NCBI RefSeq assembly: GCF_007859305.1
Contig: NZ_VOHE01000004.1
Location: 149,232 to 213,231 of the forward strand
Length of the DNA stretch: 64,000 nucleotides
Reading direction: 5' to 3'
From: Luteimonas wenzhouensis
Lineage (GTDB): Bacteria; Pseudomonadota; Gammaproteobacteria; Xanthomonadales; Xanthomonadaceae
In this document: piece after piece, positions 26,070-35,766 of the stretch
Numbering within the stretch: position 1 is the first letter of the stretch
Layout of the letters: every line of letters starts with the position of its first letter
Position numbers and translations under genes: made by a program
The notes under the pieces: generated by a model
Seen by the model: the letters and a program-made list of their open reading frames with translations, nothing else
What the model was told of the DNA's origin: nothing
The model's database searches: none

Positions 26070-28013
26070 TCAGGCCCGGTCGCCACGCAGCGCGCGCACC
26101 TTCGCTTCCAGCTGCTGCGCGGTCACGTCCGGATCGGTGATCGGCGCGTCCGCCATCACCACCACGTGGGCACGGAAGCGCCGCGGCACCCGCATCCGCC
26201 CCAGCCGCGAGTCGCGCCGGCTCCACATGCTGGCCCACATCCCGCACAGCGCCATCGGCACCACCGGCACCGGACGCCCGGCCTCGGCCGCGCGGCGCAC
26301 GATCCGTTCCACGCCCGGCTTGAACGGCGCGATGTCGCCGTCCCGGGTCAGCGCGCCTTCGGGGAAGATGCCGATGATCCCGCCTTCGGCCAGGGCCGCA
26401 TCGATCGCATCGAAGGCGCGCTCCATCAGCGCCGGGTCCTCGCGCGCGCCGGCGATCGGGATCGCGCGCGCGGTGCGGAAGATCCAGCGCATCACCGGCA
26501 CGTTGAAGATCTTGTGGTACATCACGAACCGCACCGGGCGCGGGATGGTCGCGGCCAGGATCAGCGCGTCCATGTAGCTCACGTGGTTGCACACGATAAG
26601 CGCCGGGCCCTCGTCGGGCACGTGCTTCTCGATCCCGTGCAGCTCCAGCCGGTACAGCGTGCGCACCATCAGCCAGCTGACGAAGCGCATCGCGAATTCG
26701 GGCACGATGGTGAAGATCCAGATCGCGACCAGCGCGTTGGCGATCGCCAGCGCCAGGAACAGCTGCGGGATGCTCCAGCCCAGCAGCTGCTGCACGGCGA
26801 TGCCGATCAGGGCCGCGGCGACGATGAACAGCGAGTTCTGGATGTTCATGCCGGCGATCACCCGCGCCAGCTCGCCCCGCGGCGTGCGGCTCTGGATCAG
26901 CGCGAACAGCGGCACCACGAAGAAGCCGGTGAACATGCCGATGCCGGTGAGGTCGGCCACGATCCGCCAGCTGCCCGGCGCGTCGAGGAACTCCCGCACC
27001 GACAGCCCCGCCGCCAGCGCCGCACCGGGGCGGGCGAAGTACAGGTCGAGCATGAAGGCGCTCACGCCCAGCGCGCCCAGCGGCACCAGGCCGATCTCCA
27101 CCGTGCGCCCGGACAGCTTCTCGCACAGCAGCGAACCGGCGCCCACGCCGATCGAGAACAGGGCCAGCGCGAAGATGTACAGCGCCTGGGTACCGCCGAG
27201 GTTGGCCTCGGCGTACATCGGCAGCTGCGCGGTGAGCACGGTGCCGATGAACCAGAACCAGGACACGCCCAGCACCGCGTTGCGCACCGCCAGCTGGCGC
27301 CGGGTGAGCTTCCAGATCCGCCAGGACTGGCGCAGCACGTTCCAGTCGATCCCGAGCGCCGGATCGCCTGCCGGCACCCGCGGGATCCTGCGCGCGACCA
27401 GGTTGCCGGCCACGGCCAGCAGGATGATCGCCACCGCGGCCACGTAGGGCCCCGACGCGCCGGCGAGCAGGAAGATCGAGCCGCCCGCGACCATGCCCAG
27501 CAGGATCGAGATCGAGGTGCCCATCTCGACCAGGCCGTTGCCGCCGGTCAGCTCCTCGGGCGCGAGCACCGAGGGCAGGATCGAATACTTCACCGGGCCG
27601 AACAGCGTGGACTGCAGGCCGGTGCAGAACAGCGCCACCAGCAGCAGCGGCATGTTCTGCAGCACGAAGCCGACCGCGGCCAGCGACATGATCGCGATCT
27701 CCATCGTCGTGGTGATCACGATCAGGCGCTGCTTCTCCAGCTTCTCCGCGATCTGGCCGGCAGTGGCCGAGAACAGGAAGTAGGGCAGGATGAAGATCGC
27801 CGGCGCGAGCTGGGTGTAGAGCGCGCGCGTCCCGGTCGAGATCGTGCCGGCGATGGCCATCGCGCCGAGCAGGCCGATGATCGCCTGGCGGTAGACGTTG
27901 TCGTTGAACGCGCCCAGCGCCTGCACCGTGAAGTACGGCAGGAAGCGGCGCTGGCGCAGCAGGTCGAACTGCGAATGGTGGTTGGGCGCGTCGTGCCCGG
28001 GCTCGTGCGCCAT
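26070..28013 (-). CDS. Lysophospholipid transporter (LplT-like) fused to a PlsC-type acyltransferase
   Basis: A 647-residue two-domain protein. Residues 1-about 425 form a major facilitator domain of the LplT type with some 12 helices (QALGAFNDNVYRQAIIGLL, FSATAGQIAEKL, STLFGPVKYSILP). Residues about 440-630 form a PlsC-type acyltransferase with motif NHVSYMD (HX4D) and the FPEGALTRDG acceptor motif. It probably flips lysophospholipids inward and re-acylates them. The acyl-ACP synthetase domain found in some Aas fusions is absent. The ATG at 28013 has GGAGGA six bases upstream. Confidence 0.92.
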   Translation of the reverse strand: MAHEPGHDAPNHHSQFDLLRQRRFLPYFTVQALGAFNDNVYRQAIIGLLGAMAIAGTISTGTRALYTQLAPAIFILPYFLFSATAGQIAEKLEKQRLIVITTTMEIAIMSLAAVGFVLQNMPLLLVALFCTGLQSTLFGPVKYSILPSVLAPEELTGGNGLVEMGTSISILLGMVAGGSIFLLAGASGPYVAAVAIILLAVAGNLVARRIPRVPAGDPALGIDWNVLRQSWRIWKLTRRQLAVRNAVLGVSWFWFIGTVLTAQLPMYAEANLGGTQALYIFALALFSIGVGAGSLLCEKLSGRTVEIGLVPLGALGVSAFMLDLYFARPGAALAAGLSVREFLDAPGSWRIVADLTGIGMFTGFFVVPLFALIQSRTPRGELARVIAGMNIQNSLFIVAAALIGIAVQQLLGWSIPQLFLALAIANALVAIWIFTIVPEFAMRFVSWLMVRTLYRLELHGIEKHVPDEGPALIVCNHVSYMDALILAATIPRPVRFVMYHKIFNVPVMRWIFRTARAIPIAGAREDPALMERAFDAIDAALAEGGIIGIFPEGALTRDGDIAPFKPGVERIVRRAAEAGRPVPVVPMALCGMWASMWSRRDSRLGRMRVPRRFRAHVVVMADAPITDPDVTAQQLEAKVRALRGDRA

Positions 28014-28162
28014 GCGTCCTCCGTGGGCTGGCGCCGAGTGTAGCGGGCCGTCGCTGCCCGGCGCACCGCGGGCCCGCCCGCGCCGGTGCGTTCCGGCGTT
28101 GGCCACGCCGCCCTCCGGCCGGGTTGCTAGAGTGGCCGCGTCCCCGCCCGGTGGAGCGCGCC

Positions 28163-29023
28163 ATGTCCACGCCCCTGATGCCCGCCGCCTTCCTCGGCCA
28201 CGGCTCGCCGATGAATGCGCTCGAACGCAACCGCTACACGCAGGCCTGGCGCGCGTTCGGCGCCTCGGTGCCGCGGCCGCGCGCGATCCTGGCGATCTCC
28301 GCGCACTGGTACGTGCCGATGCTGGCGGTGACCGCGATGCCGCGCCCGCGCACGATCCACGACTTCTTCGGCTTCCCGCCCGAGCTGTTCGCCGTGCAGT
28401 ACCCGGCGCCGGGCCTGCCGGACCTGGTGGAGGAGGTGGCCGACCTGGCCAGGCCCGACCGGGTTGGCGCCGACCGCGACAGCTGGGGCCTGGACCACGG
28501 CACCTGGTCGGTGCTGGTGCATGCCTTCCCCGATGCCGACATCCCGGTGGTGCAGCTCTCGCTCGATACCCGCAAGCCGCTGGACTGGCACCTGGAGCTG
28601 GGCGCGAAGCTGTCCGCGCTGCGCGAGCGCGGGATCCTGGTGGTGGGCAGCGGCAACGTGGTCCACAACCTGCGCGCGATCGACTGGCAGCGGCCCGACG
28701 CCGGCTTCGATTGGGCCCACCGCTTCGACGAGCGTGCGCGCCAGCTTATGCGCGAGGCGCCGCACGAGGTGCCGTCGCTGTCCGCCCATCCCGACTACCG
28801 CGCGGCGGTGCCGATCACCGACCACTTCCTGCCGCTGCTGTACGTGGCCGGGATGGCCGCCGCGGCGCAGCGGCCGGCGTCCACCCTGGTCGAGGGCTAC
28901 AGCTACGGTGCGCTGTCGATGACCGCGTATGCGCTGGAGGCGCGTTGCCCCGATGCGACGACCGGCGGAGGCGGCGCGGCCCCGCTCGCGACCAGCCTGC
29001 CGCCGGACGCGGCCAACGTCTGA
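28163..29023 (+). CDS. ygiD: 4,5-DOPA dioxygenase extradiol (YgiD/LigB-like)
   Basis: A 286-residue class III extradiol-dioxygenase-fold enzyme. Metal and catalytic histidines are visible at H13 (FLGHGSPMNAL), H48 (SAHWYVP), H168 (GSGNVVHNLR) and H221 (ITDHFLPLLY). FYSY-like ending VEGYSYGALSMTAYAL matches YgiD. It opens the aromatic ring of DOPA or related catechols in vitro; the natural substrate is uncertain. The ATG at 28163 has GGTGGAG about nine bases upstream, and a TAGAGT -10-like hexamer lies at 28128-28133. It is divergent from the LplT-PlsC gene. Confidence 0.92.
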   Translation: MSTPLMPAAFLGHGSPMNALERNRYTQAWRAFGASVPRPRAILAISAHWYVPMLAVTAMPRPRTIHDFFGFPPELFAVQYPAPGLPDLVEEVADLARPDRVGADRDSWGLDHGTWSVLVHAFPDADIPVVQLSLDTRKPLDWHLELGAKLSALRERGILVVGSGNVVHNLRAIDWQRPDAGFDWAHRFDERARQLMREAPHEVPSLSAHPDYRAAVPITDHFLPLLYVAGMAAAAQRPASTLVEGYSYGALSMTAYALEARCPDATTGGGGAAPLATSLPPDAANV

Positions 29024-29035
29024 GGCCGCGCGCGC

Positions 29036-30175
29036 TCAGCCGATGCGCGGCTGCGCCGCGAACCAGGGCGCGAGCCTGCGCAGCGCCTCCTCGACATGGG
29101 CCGTGGCCGGCGCGAAGCTGAAACGGATGTAGCGGTGGCCGTCGACCGGGTCGAAGTCGACGCCTGGCGCCAGCGCCACCCCGGTCTCCTCCAGCATCCG
29201 GGTGCAGAAGGCGAGGCTGTCGCTGGTCAGGTGGCCGACATCGGCCCACAGGTAGAACGCGCCGTCGGGCGGCGCGATGCGTTCCAGGCCCAGCGTCGGC
29301 AATGCATCAAGCAGCAGGGCGCGGTTGCGCGCGTACGTGGCGCGGTGCGCTTCGAGCTCGTCCGTGCAGTCCATCGCCACCAGCGCCGCCTGCTGGCTGG
29401 GCGAGGGCGGGGTCAGGAACAGGTTGCCGGCATGGGCGCGCGCGGTGTCGACCAGGCCCGGCGGCACCAGCAGCCAGCCCAGGCGCCAGTCCACCATGCT
29501 GTAGTACTTGGAGAAACTGTTGACCACGAGCGCGTCGGGCGCGTACTCGAGGATGGAGTGCGCCGGACGGGTGTAGTGCAGGCCGTGGTAGATCTCGTCC
29601 GAGACCAGCACGATGCCGCGCTCGCGGCAGACGCGCGCGATCTCCGAAAGTTCGTCGCCGGGGATGATCGTGCCGGTGGGATTGGCGGGGCTGGCGAGGA
29701 TCACGCCGGCCGGCGCGGGGTCCAGCGCCGCGATCGCCGCGGCCGAGAGCTGGTAGCGCGTCCCGGGCCCGCAGCCGATCTCGAGCGGCACCAGGTGCGC
29801 GGCGCGCGTGGTGTTGCGGTAGGCGACATAGCCCGGGCGGGCGAACGCGATCCGGTCGCCGGCTTCGAAGCGCGCCAACAGCGCAAGCAGCAGCGCGGGC
29901 GAGGCACCGCAGGTGAGGATGATGCGCTCGGGATCCACGTCCACGCGGTAACGCTCGCGGTAGTGGCGGGCGATGCGCGCGCGCAGCGGCTCGCTTTCCC
30001 AGTAGCCGGGCGGATCGCGATCGAGCGCCTCGCGCACCGCGGCCAGCGCCGCGGCCGGCGCGGGCGTGGACGGCTGCCCGAACTCCATGTGCACCACCGG
30101 CCGGCCGGCGGCTTCCAGCCTGCGCGCCAGCTGGCTGATGGCGATCGCGCGGAACGGTTCGACGCGACCGCCCAT
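29036..30175 (-). CDS. PLP-dependent class I/II aminotransferase
   Basis: A 379-residue fold-type I aminotransferase. The Schiff-base Lys is K223 (NSFSKYYSMVDWRLGW), with phosphate-binding R231, the SPANPTGT motif with N165, and SDEIYHG with D193 and Y196. It belongs to the aspartate/alanine-type group; the amino donor cannot be read from sequence. The ATG at 30175 lies two bases after the purD stop, so translation is coupled and both share the purD transcript. A link to purine synthesis would be unusual, and co-regulation may be incidental. Confidence 0.93.
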   Translation of the reverse strand: MGGRVEPFRAIAISQLARRLEAAGRPVVHMEFGQPSTPAPAAALAAVREALDRDPPGYWESEPLRARIARHYRERYRVDVDPERIILTCGASPALLLALLARFEAGDRIAFARPGYVAYRNTTRAAHLVPLEIGCGPGTRYQLSAAAIAALDPAPAGVILASPANPTGTIIPGDELSEIARVCRERGIVLVSDEIYHGLHYTRPAHSILEYAPDALVVNSFSKYYSMVDWRLGWLLVPPGLVDTARAHAGNLFLTPPSPSQQAALVAMDCTDELEAHRATYARNRALLLDALPTLGLERIAPPDGAFYLWADVGHLTSDSLAFCTRMLEETGVALAPGVDFDPVDGHRYIRFSFAPATAHVEEALRRLAPWFAAQPRIG

Positions 30176-30177
30176 GC

Positions 30178-31467
30178 TCAATGCCCCCGTTCGCGCTCGA
30201 TCGCGCGCCAGCCGATGTCGCGGCGGCAGAAGGCGTGCTCCCAGGAGATCGCGTCGACCCCGGCGTAGGCGCGGCGCTGGGCGTCGGCCACGGTGTCGCC
30301 GAGCGCGGTCACGCACAGCACGCGGCCGCCGGCGCTGACCACGCGGCCGTCGCCGTCGAGCGCGGTGCCGGCATGGAACACCTTGACGTCGTCCGGCACC
30401 GCGTCCAGCCCGGCGATCGGATCGCCGGTGACCGGGGGGCCGGGGTAGGGCCGCGCGGCCATCACCACGCCCAGCGACGGCCGCCGGTCCCACACCGCCT
30501 CGGTGCTGTCCAGGCGGCCGTCCAGCGCGGCCTCGACCAGGTCCACCAGGTCCGACTGCAGGCGCAGCAGCACCGGCTGGGTCTCCGGATCGCCGAAGCG
30601 CACGTTGAACTCGATCACCTTCGGCGCGCCGTCGGCGCCGACCATCAGGCCCGCGTAGAGGAAGCCGGTGAACGGCGTGCCGTCGGCGGCCATGCCGTCC
30701 ACGGTCGGCTGCACGACCTCGCGCATGATCCGCTCGTGCACCTCGGGCGTGACCACCGGCGCCGGCGAGTACGCGCCCATGCCGCCGGTGTTGGGGCCGG
30801 TGTCGCCGTCGCCCACGCGCTTGTGGTCCTGGCTGGTGGCCATCGGCAGCGCGGTGCGGCCGTCGACCATCGAGATGAAGCTCGCCTCCTCGCCTTCGAG
30901 GAACTCCTCGACCACCACCCGCGCGCCGGCGTCGCCGAACGCGTTGCCCGAGAGCATGTCGCGCACCGCGGCCTCGGCCTCGGCCAGGGTCATGGCCACG
31001 ACCACGCCCTTGCCCGCGGCCAGGCCGTCGGCCTTGACCACGATCGGCGCGCCCTTGTCGCGGATGTAGGCCAGCGCCGCGTCCACGTCGGTGTGCACCG
31101 CGTACAACGCGGTGGGGATGCCGTGGCGCTTGAGGAAATCCTTGGCGAAGGCCTTGCTGCCTTCGAGCCTCGCGGCCGCGGCGGTGGGCCCGAAGATGCG
31201 GCGGCCGGCGGCGCGGAAGCGGTCGACCACCCCTGCCACCAGCGGCACCTCGGGGCCGACCACGGTCAGCGCCACGTCCTCGGCCTCGGCCAGCTCCAGC
31301 AGGCCGTCGAGGTCGTCGGCCCTCACCGGCGCGTTGCGGCACTGCGGCTCGGCGGCGGTGCCGGCATTGCCCGGCGCGACGATGACCTCGGACACCCGCC
31401 GCGACTGCGCCAGCTTCCACGCCAGCGCGTGCTCGCGCCCGCCCGAACCGATGACGAGGATCTTCAT
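30178..31467 (-). CDS. purD: Phosphoribosylamine-glycine ligase
   Basis: GAR synthetase, second step of purine synthesis: phosphoribosylamine + glycine + ATP. The 429 residues show the ATP-grasp layout: KILVIGSGGREHALAWK at the N-terminus, GSKAFAKDF, VVKADGLAAGKGV, TGGMGAYSP and FNVRFGDPETQ. The ATG at 31467 fits the family start MKILVIGSGGREH, with AGG six bases upstream; a GTG two codons earlier is also open. TACACT at 31494-31499 is a possible own -10. It follows purH by about 95 bases and precedes the aminotransferase. Confidence 0.96.
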   Translation of the reverse strand: MKILVIGSGGREHALAWKLAQSRRVSEVIVAPGNAGTAAEPQCRNAPVRADDLDGLLELAEAEDVALTVVGPEVPLVAGVVDRFRAAGRRIFGPTAAAARLEGSKAFAKDFLKRHGIPTALYAVHTDVDAALAYIRDKGAPIVVKADGLAAGKGVVVAMTLAEAEAAVRDMLSGNAFGDAGARVVVEEFLEGEEASFISMVDGRTALPMATSQDHKRVGDGDTGPNTGGMGAYSPAPVVTPEVHERIMREVVQPTVDGMAADGTPFTGFLYAGLMVGADGAPKVIEFNVRFGDPETQPVLLRLQSDLVDLVEAALDGRLDSTEAVWDRRPSLGVVMAARPYPGPPVTGDPIAGLDAVPDDVKVFHAGTALDGDGRVVSAGGRVLCVTALGDTVADAQRRAYAGVDAISWEHAFCRRDIGWRAIERERGH

Positions 31468-31493
31468 GCGCACCTATCCGTTGATCTGGTCTG

Positions 31494-31499
31494 AGTGTA
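31494..31499 (-). promoter_or_regulatory. Candidate -10 element of purD
   Basis: On the minus strand TACACT lies 26 bases before the purD ATG, between the purH stop and purD. No recognisable -35 is seen at the right distance. Confidence 0.35.
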
Positions 31500-31562
31500 A
31501 GCCCGCCGGGTCAGGGGCGGTTCGCGCCCGCGGCGCGAATCGGGGCGGACGCGCGGGCGGCA

Positions 31563-33149
31563 TCAATGGCGGAAATGGCGCACGCCGGTGAACACCATGG
31601 CGATGCCGTGCTCGTCGGCGGCGGCAATCACCTCGGCATCGCGCATCGAGCCGCCCGGCTGGATCACTGCCTTGATCCCGGCCTGCGCCGCGGCGTCGAT
31701 CCCGTCGCGGAACGGGAAGAACGCATCGGAGGCCATCACCGAGCCTTCCACCACCAGGCCGGCGTCGGCGGCCTTGATGCCGGCGATGCGGGCCGAGTAC
31801 ACCCGGCTCATCTGTCCGGCGCCCACGCCGATCGTGCGGTGGTCCTTCGCGTACACGATCGCGTTGGACTTGACGAACTTCGCGACCTTCCATGCGAACA
31901 GCAGGTCGTCGAACTGCTGTCCGGTCGGCGCCAGCTTCGTGACGACCCTGAGTTCGTCGCGGGTCACCACGCGGTCGTCGGCGGTCTGCATCAGCAGGCC
32001 CGAGCCCACGCGCTTGACGTCGATGAAGCCGGGCGACGGCGGCGCCATCGGGATCCGCAGCACGCGCACGTTGGCCTTCTTCTTCGCGTACTCGAGCGCG
32101 CCCTCGTCGTAGTCGGGCGCGATCAGCACTTCGACGAACTGGCGGTCGAGGATGGTCTTCGCGGTGGCCGCGTCGAGCGTGCGGTTGAAGGCGAGGATGC
32201 CGCCGAAGGCGCTGGTCGGGTCGGTGGCGTAGGCCAGTTCGTAGGCCTGGCCGACGTCGGCGGCCACGGCCACGCCGCAGGGGTTGGCGTGCTTGACGAT
32301 CACGCAGGCCGGGGCGTCGAACTGGCGCACGCATTCCCAGGCCGCGTCGCTGTCGGCGATGTTGTTGTAGCTCAGCTCCTTGCCCTGCAGTTGGGTGAAG
32401 GTCGCCAGCGACCCCGGCGCGGGATGCAGGTCGCGGTAGAACGCGGCCTGCTGGTGCGGGTTCTCGCCGTAGCGCAGGTCCATGACCTTGACGAAACTGC
32501 CGTTGGCCTGGGCGGAGAACGGCGCGCGCACCGGGACGTCGCCGGACGCGTCGGTGATCGCGGACAGGTAGTTGCTGATCGCCGCGTCGTACTGGGCCAC
32601 GCGGTTGAACGCGGCCACCGACAGGGCGAAGCGGGTGGCGGCCGACAGCCGGCCGTCGTTGGCCTCGAGTTCGGCCAGCAGGCCGGCGTACTGGTCGGGC
32701 GAGGTCGTGACGGCGACGCGGGCGAAGTTCTTGGCCGCGCTGCGCAGCATGGCCGGGCCGCCGATGTCGATGTTCTCCACCGCCTCGGCCAGGGTGCAGC
32801 CGGCGTTCGCCGTGACCTGCTCGAACGGATACAGGTTCAGCACCAGCAGGTCGATCGGGGCGATGCCGTGCTCGGCCATCACCGTGTCGTCGGTGCCGGC
32901 GCGGCCCAGCAGGCCGCCGTGCACCACCGGGTGCAGGGTCTTGACCCGGCCATCCATCATTTCCGGGAAGCCGGTCGCCTCGCTCACGTCCTTGACCGGC
33001 AGCCCGGCCTCGCGGATCGCGCGCGCGGTGCCGCCGGTGGACAGCAGTTCGATGCCGCGCGCGGACAGCGCACGGGCCAGGTCGACCAGGCCGGTCTTGT
33101 CGGAAACGGACAGCAGCGCCCGTCGCACGGGCAGGAGGTCGGCGGTCAT
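31563..33149 (-). CDS. purH: Bifunctional AICAR transformylase / IMP cyclohydrolase
   Basis: Catalyses the last two steps to IMP. The 528 residues comprise an N-terminal MGS-like cyclohydrolase domain ([34 protein letters not shown]) and a C-terminal transformylase domain ([38 protein letters not shown]). The ATG at 33149 is the start. A perfect TATAAT lies 31-37 bases upstream on the minus strand. The order fis, purH, purD is common in gammaproteobacteria. Confidence 0.97.
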   Translation of the reverse strand: MTADLLPVRRALLSVSDKTGLVDLARALSARGIELLSTGGTARAIREAGLPVKDVSEATGFPEMMDGRVKTLHPVVHGGLLGRAGTDDTVMAEHGIAPIDLLVLNLYPFEQVTANAGCTLAEAVENIDIGGPAMLRSAAKNFARVAVTTSPDQYAGLLAELEANDGRLSAATRFALSVAAFNRVAQYDAAISNYLSAITDASGDVPVRAPFSAQANGSFVKVMDLRYGENPHQQAAFYRDLHPAPGSLATFTQLQGKELSYNNIADSDAAWECVRQFDAPACVIVKHANPCGVAVAADVGQAYELAYATDPTSAFGGILAFNRTLDAATAKTILDRQFVEVLIAPDYDEGALEYAKKKANVRVLRIPMAPPSPGFIDVKRVGSGLLMQTADDRVVTRDELRVVTKLAPTGQQFDDLLFAWKVAKFVKSNAIVYAKDHRTIGVGAGQMSRVYSARIAGIKAADAGLVVEGSVMASDAFFPFRDGIDAAAQAGIKAVIQPGGSMRDAEVIAAADEHGIAMVFTGVRHFRH

Positions 33150-33180
33150 CGTGGCTCGCGGCGGGAAACGGGGGGCGGGA

Positions 33181-33186
33181 ATTATA
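33181..33186 (-). promoter_or_regulatory. Consensus -10 (TATAAT) of purH
   Basis: TATAAT on the minus strand, 31 bases before the purH start, just after fis. The preceding sequence (GGC) and the absence of a clear -35 suggest a promoter resting mainly on the -10 or on an activator. Confidence 0.55.
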
Positions 33187-33222
33187 GCCGCCGCGTCCGC
33201 CCGGCCGTGGCCCCGCGGGGCG

Positions 33223-33495
33223 TCAGGCGATGCCGTACTCGCGTAGTTTCTTGCGCAACGTCGAGCGGTGGATGCCGAGCATGGTGGCGGCGCGGCTCTG
33301 GTTGCCGTCGCAGTGCTCGAGCACTTCCAGGAACAGCGGGATCTCCAGCTCGCGCAGCGCGATCTGGTAGAGGTTGTCGGTGCTGTGGCCGTTGAGATCG
33401 CCCAGGTAGCGGCGCACCGAACTGGCGACGTGGTCGCGCAGCGGTGCGCGCGGTGCGCTGCGGGCGGTGCTGTCGGTGTGCTCCGGGACGTTCAA
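33223..33495 (-). CDS. fis: DNA-binding protein Fis
   Basis: Nucleoid-associated, DNA-bending dimer that regulates rRNA and other growth genes. The C-terminal helix-turn-helix is clear: [17 protein letters not shown] followed by [14 protein letters not shown]. The TTG at 33495 gives 90 residues, the usual length here, with GAG eight bases upstream. The frame is open to an ATG at 33561, but a TAGACT -10-like hexamer at 33549-33554 lies inside that extension, so that ATG is probably not in the mRNA. In many relatives dusB precedes fis; here a zinc-ribbon/DUF3426 gene does. Confidence 0.92.
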   Translation of the reverse strand: MNVPEHTDSTARSAPRAPLRDHVASSVRRYLGDLNGHSTDNLYQIALRELEIPLFLEVLEHCDGNQSRAATMLGIHRSTLRKKLREYGIA

Positions 33496-33548
33496 TGGTA
33501 GCTCGGTGGCCGGTGCGACGCGGCGTGCGGCCTCGCCGCGGGCGGACG

Positions 33549-33554
33549 AGTCTA
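33549..33554 (-). promoter_or_regulatory. Candidate -10 element of fis
   Basis: TAGACT on the minus strand about 54 bases before the TTG start used for fis. The implied start of transcription is near 33542, giving a leader of some 47 bases. Confidence 0.4.
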
Positions 33555-33647
33555 GCGCCATGCGGTCGCAGCGGACAATGCGAATTCGACCAGGGGCGCA
33601 CCGCGTCCATGTTGCGGCGCGTCGAAGCGACGCGTGCGCGTGGCGCG

Positions 33648-34796
33648 TCAGGGACGGAAGTCGAAGGTGTAGGACACGGTCGCGACGGACGGTTCCAGGA
33701 CGTCGAACGCGACGTCGACCGACTGTCCCGGTTCGAGCAGCGTGCCGCGCGTGGCGCCCAGGTACTCGTGCGGCTCGAATGCGCGCGCGGCCACCGCGCG
33801 CCCGTCCACGTCCGAGAGCACCAGCAGCAGCCGCGGCCAGGCCTGTGCCCAGCGCGCGTCGTTGCGGAAGCGGGCGCGTACCCGCAGCAGGGCGCCGTGG
33901 TCGGGATCGGGCCGCACCTCGCGCGAGAGCAGCACGATCGCCGCGGGCTCGCGCCAGACCGGGACCTCGCAGCCGAGCAGTCCGCAGGTGGCGACCACCA
34001 GCGGCCGCCAGCCGGCGTCGGCGGCCAGGCGCTCGCGGTCGGCGAGCACGAGCTGCAGCGCCAGCAGCAGGACCAGTGAGACGACCACGGCGATGACGCC
34101 GATGCGCCGGCGCGGCGTGGCGTTGGCCGCGTCGGTGGTCCGCGCGCGGCCGAACGCCGGTCGGGAACCCGGCGGCGTGGAAGGCGCCACGGTCCCGGCG
34201 GCGTGTCCGGTGGCCGCGGCTGCGGGAGGCTCGCCGCCAGCGGCCGCGGCCGTGGTCCCGGCTCCGGATTCCGGTTCGGGCCCCGATCCGGCGGCGGGCG
34301 CGGACGCGGGTTCGGCGCCTGGCGCCGGTGCAGGGGCGGGCGCGGATGCGCGTGCCGGGGCGGGGGGCGGCCGGGTCCCGGGTCCGGGCCGCAGCGGGGG
34401 GTGCCCGGGGGGCGGGCCGGGCGTGTCCGCCGCCGGTCCCGGAAGTGGTGCGTCCGGTGGGGACGCGACGGCCGGCGCCTCCGACGCGCCGGGCGCGGTG
34501 GGCGGTTCGCCGTCCGCATCGGCCGCGGTCGGCGGGGCGGGGATGCCGCCCGTCCCGGCATCGGCCGGGATCGATGCCGGCGCGGCTTGCCCGGGAGCGG
34601 CCGCCGGCGCGCGCACCGGCGCCGTGCCCGCGGCCGCGGCCGGCGCGGCCGCCGGTCCTGGCGGCGGCTCCAACGGCGCGGGCGCCGCATCGGCCCGCCG
34701 CAGCACGCCGCGGCAGCGCGGACAGTGCTCGGGCGGCAGGTCGGTGGCCGGATCGGTGGCGACCAGCGCGTGGCAGTGCCGGCAGTTGATGAACAT
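33648..34796 (-). CDS. Zinc-ribbon plus DUF3426 membrane protein with a very long Pro/Ala linker
   Basis: A 382-residue protein. An N-terminal zinc ribbon has CxxC pairs C5-C8 and C25-C28. Residues 35-228 are a low-complexity Pro/Ala/Gly stretch. A membrane helix lies at about 232-252, followed by a DUF3426 domain ([43 protein letters not shown]). DUF3426 proteins of this form are regularly found between prmA and fis; their role is unknown. The ATG at 34796 lies six bases after TTGAAT, with no ribosome binding site. Confidence 0.85.
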   Translation of the reverse strand: MFINCRHCHALVATDPATDLPPEHCPRCRGVLRRADAAPAPLEPPPGPAAAPAAAAGTAPVRAPAAAPGQAAPASIPADAGTGGIPAPPTAADADGEPPTAPGASEAPAVASPPDAPLPGPAADTPGPPPGHPPLRPGPGTRPPPAPARASAPAPAPAPGAEPASAPAAGSGPEPESGAGTTAAAAGGEPPAAAATGHAAGTVAPSTPPGSRPAFGRARTTDAANATPRRRIGVIAVVVSLVLLLALQLVLADRERLAADAGWRPLVVATCGLLGCEVPVWREPAAIVLLSREVRPDPDHGALLRVRARFRNDARWAQAWPRLLLVLSDVDGRAVAARAFEPHEYLGATRGTLLEPGQSVDVAFDVLEPSVATVSYTFDFRP

Positions 34797-34802
34797 GGCG
34801 CT

Positions 34803-34808
34803 ATTCAA
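34803..34808 (-). promoter_or_regulatory. -10-like element, leaderless start of the zinc-ribbon gene
   Basis: TTGAAT on the minus strand, then AGCGCC, then the ATG at 34796. The six-base spacing matches the other leaderless candidates, although the hexamer is a weaker -10. Confidence 0.35.
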
Positions 34809-34842
34809 CCACGCCGCGGTGCGGCGAAACGCCGGCGGCGGC

Positions 34843-35760
34843 TCAGCGCCGGATGCCGTCGATCCGCACCCAGTCGCCCTCGATGGCCACGTCGAGGGCA
34901 TCGAACCATTCGGCGTAGCGCCGCAGCAGCGCGTCCTGCTGTCCATCGAGGATTCCCGACAGCGCGATGCGCCCGCCCGGCGCGGTGCGCGCGGCGAGCA
35001 CCGGCGCGAGTGCGTCCAGCGCCGAGGCCAGGATGTTGGCGACCACCACCGGGTAGCGCTGCTGCGGTGCCTGCTCCGGCGCCCAGGCGCGCAGGCGGTT
35101 GGCCAGGCCGTTGCGTCCGGCGTTGTCCAGGGTGGCCTGCAGCGCCTGCGGATCGTTGTCTACCGCGTCGGCGCCTGCGGCGCCCAGGGCCAGGGCGGCC
35201 AGGGCCAGGATGCCGCTGCCGCAGCCGAAATCCAGCACGCTCGCGCCCTGCAGCCGGCCCGCGCCGGCGAGCGCGTCGAGCCAGCGCAGGCACAGTGCGG
35301 TGGTGGGATGGGTGCCCGACCCGAACGCCAGGCCCGGGTCCAGCCGCACCACCGCCGCGTCGTCGGCGCGCGCCGCGTCGGGCAGGGCGTGGTCCCAGGG
35401 CACGATCCAGGTGCGCGCGCCGAAGCGCAGCGGCGCGTACTGGTCCATCCACGCGCGTTCCCAGTCCTGATCGGCGACCACGCGGAACGAGGCGCCGCGC
35501 CAGTCCAGGGCCGGATCGAAGGCGTCCAGCGCGGCCAGCAGCAACAGCCCGTCGGCATCGGCCGGGAACAGCGCGCTCAGCGCGATCTCATCCCACAGCG
35601 GGGTTTCGCCCACGCCCGGTTCCAGGATCGCGCGTTCGTCGCTGGTGCCGGCCTCGGCATCGAGCAGGGTCACCGCCAGCGCGCCGACGTCCTCGAGTGC
35701 GTGCTCGCGACGTGGCTGCTCGGACTGCGGGCAACGGATGGTGAGTTCGAGGAACGGCAT
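34843..35760 (-). CDS. prmA: Ribosomal protein L11 methyltransferase
   Basis: A 305-residue SAM-dependent enzyme that trimethylates ribosomal protein L11. The N-terminal substrate-binding domain is followed by the catalytic part with [14 protein letters not shown] motif [13 protein letters not shown] and the NIL active-site segment ([11 protein letters not shown]). The ATG at 35760 has no ribosome binding site but follows TAGACT by six bases. It is the first gene of the prmA, zinc-ribbon, fis block and divergent from the glycosyltransferase. Confidence 0.95.
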   Translation of the reverse strand: MPFLELTIRCPQSEQPRREHALEDVGALAVTLLDAEAGTSDERAILEPGVGETPLWDEIALSALFPADADGLLLLAALDAFDPALDWRGASFRVVADQDWERAWMDQYAPLRFGARTWIVPWDHALPDAARADDAAVVRLDPGLAFGSGTHPTTALCLRWLDALAGAGRLQGASVLDFGCGSGILALAALALGAAGADAVDNDPQALQATLDNAGRNGLANRLRAWAPEQAPQQRYPVVVANILASALDALAPVLAARTAPGGRIALSGILDGQQDALLRRYAEWFDALDVAIEGDWVRIDGIRR

Positions 35761-35766
35761 CGCGGC

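Noticed and set aside
33742-35744. Glycine-rich open frames on the plus strand opposite the zinc-ribbon and prmA genes
   Set aside because: They are antisense to the low-complexity linker; the composition is explained by the complementary Pro/Ala codons.
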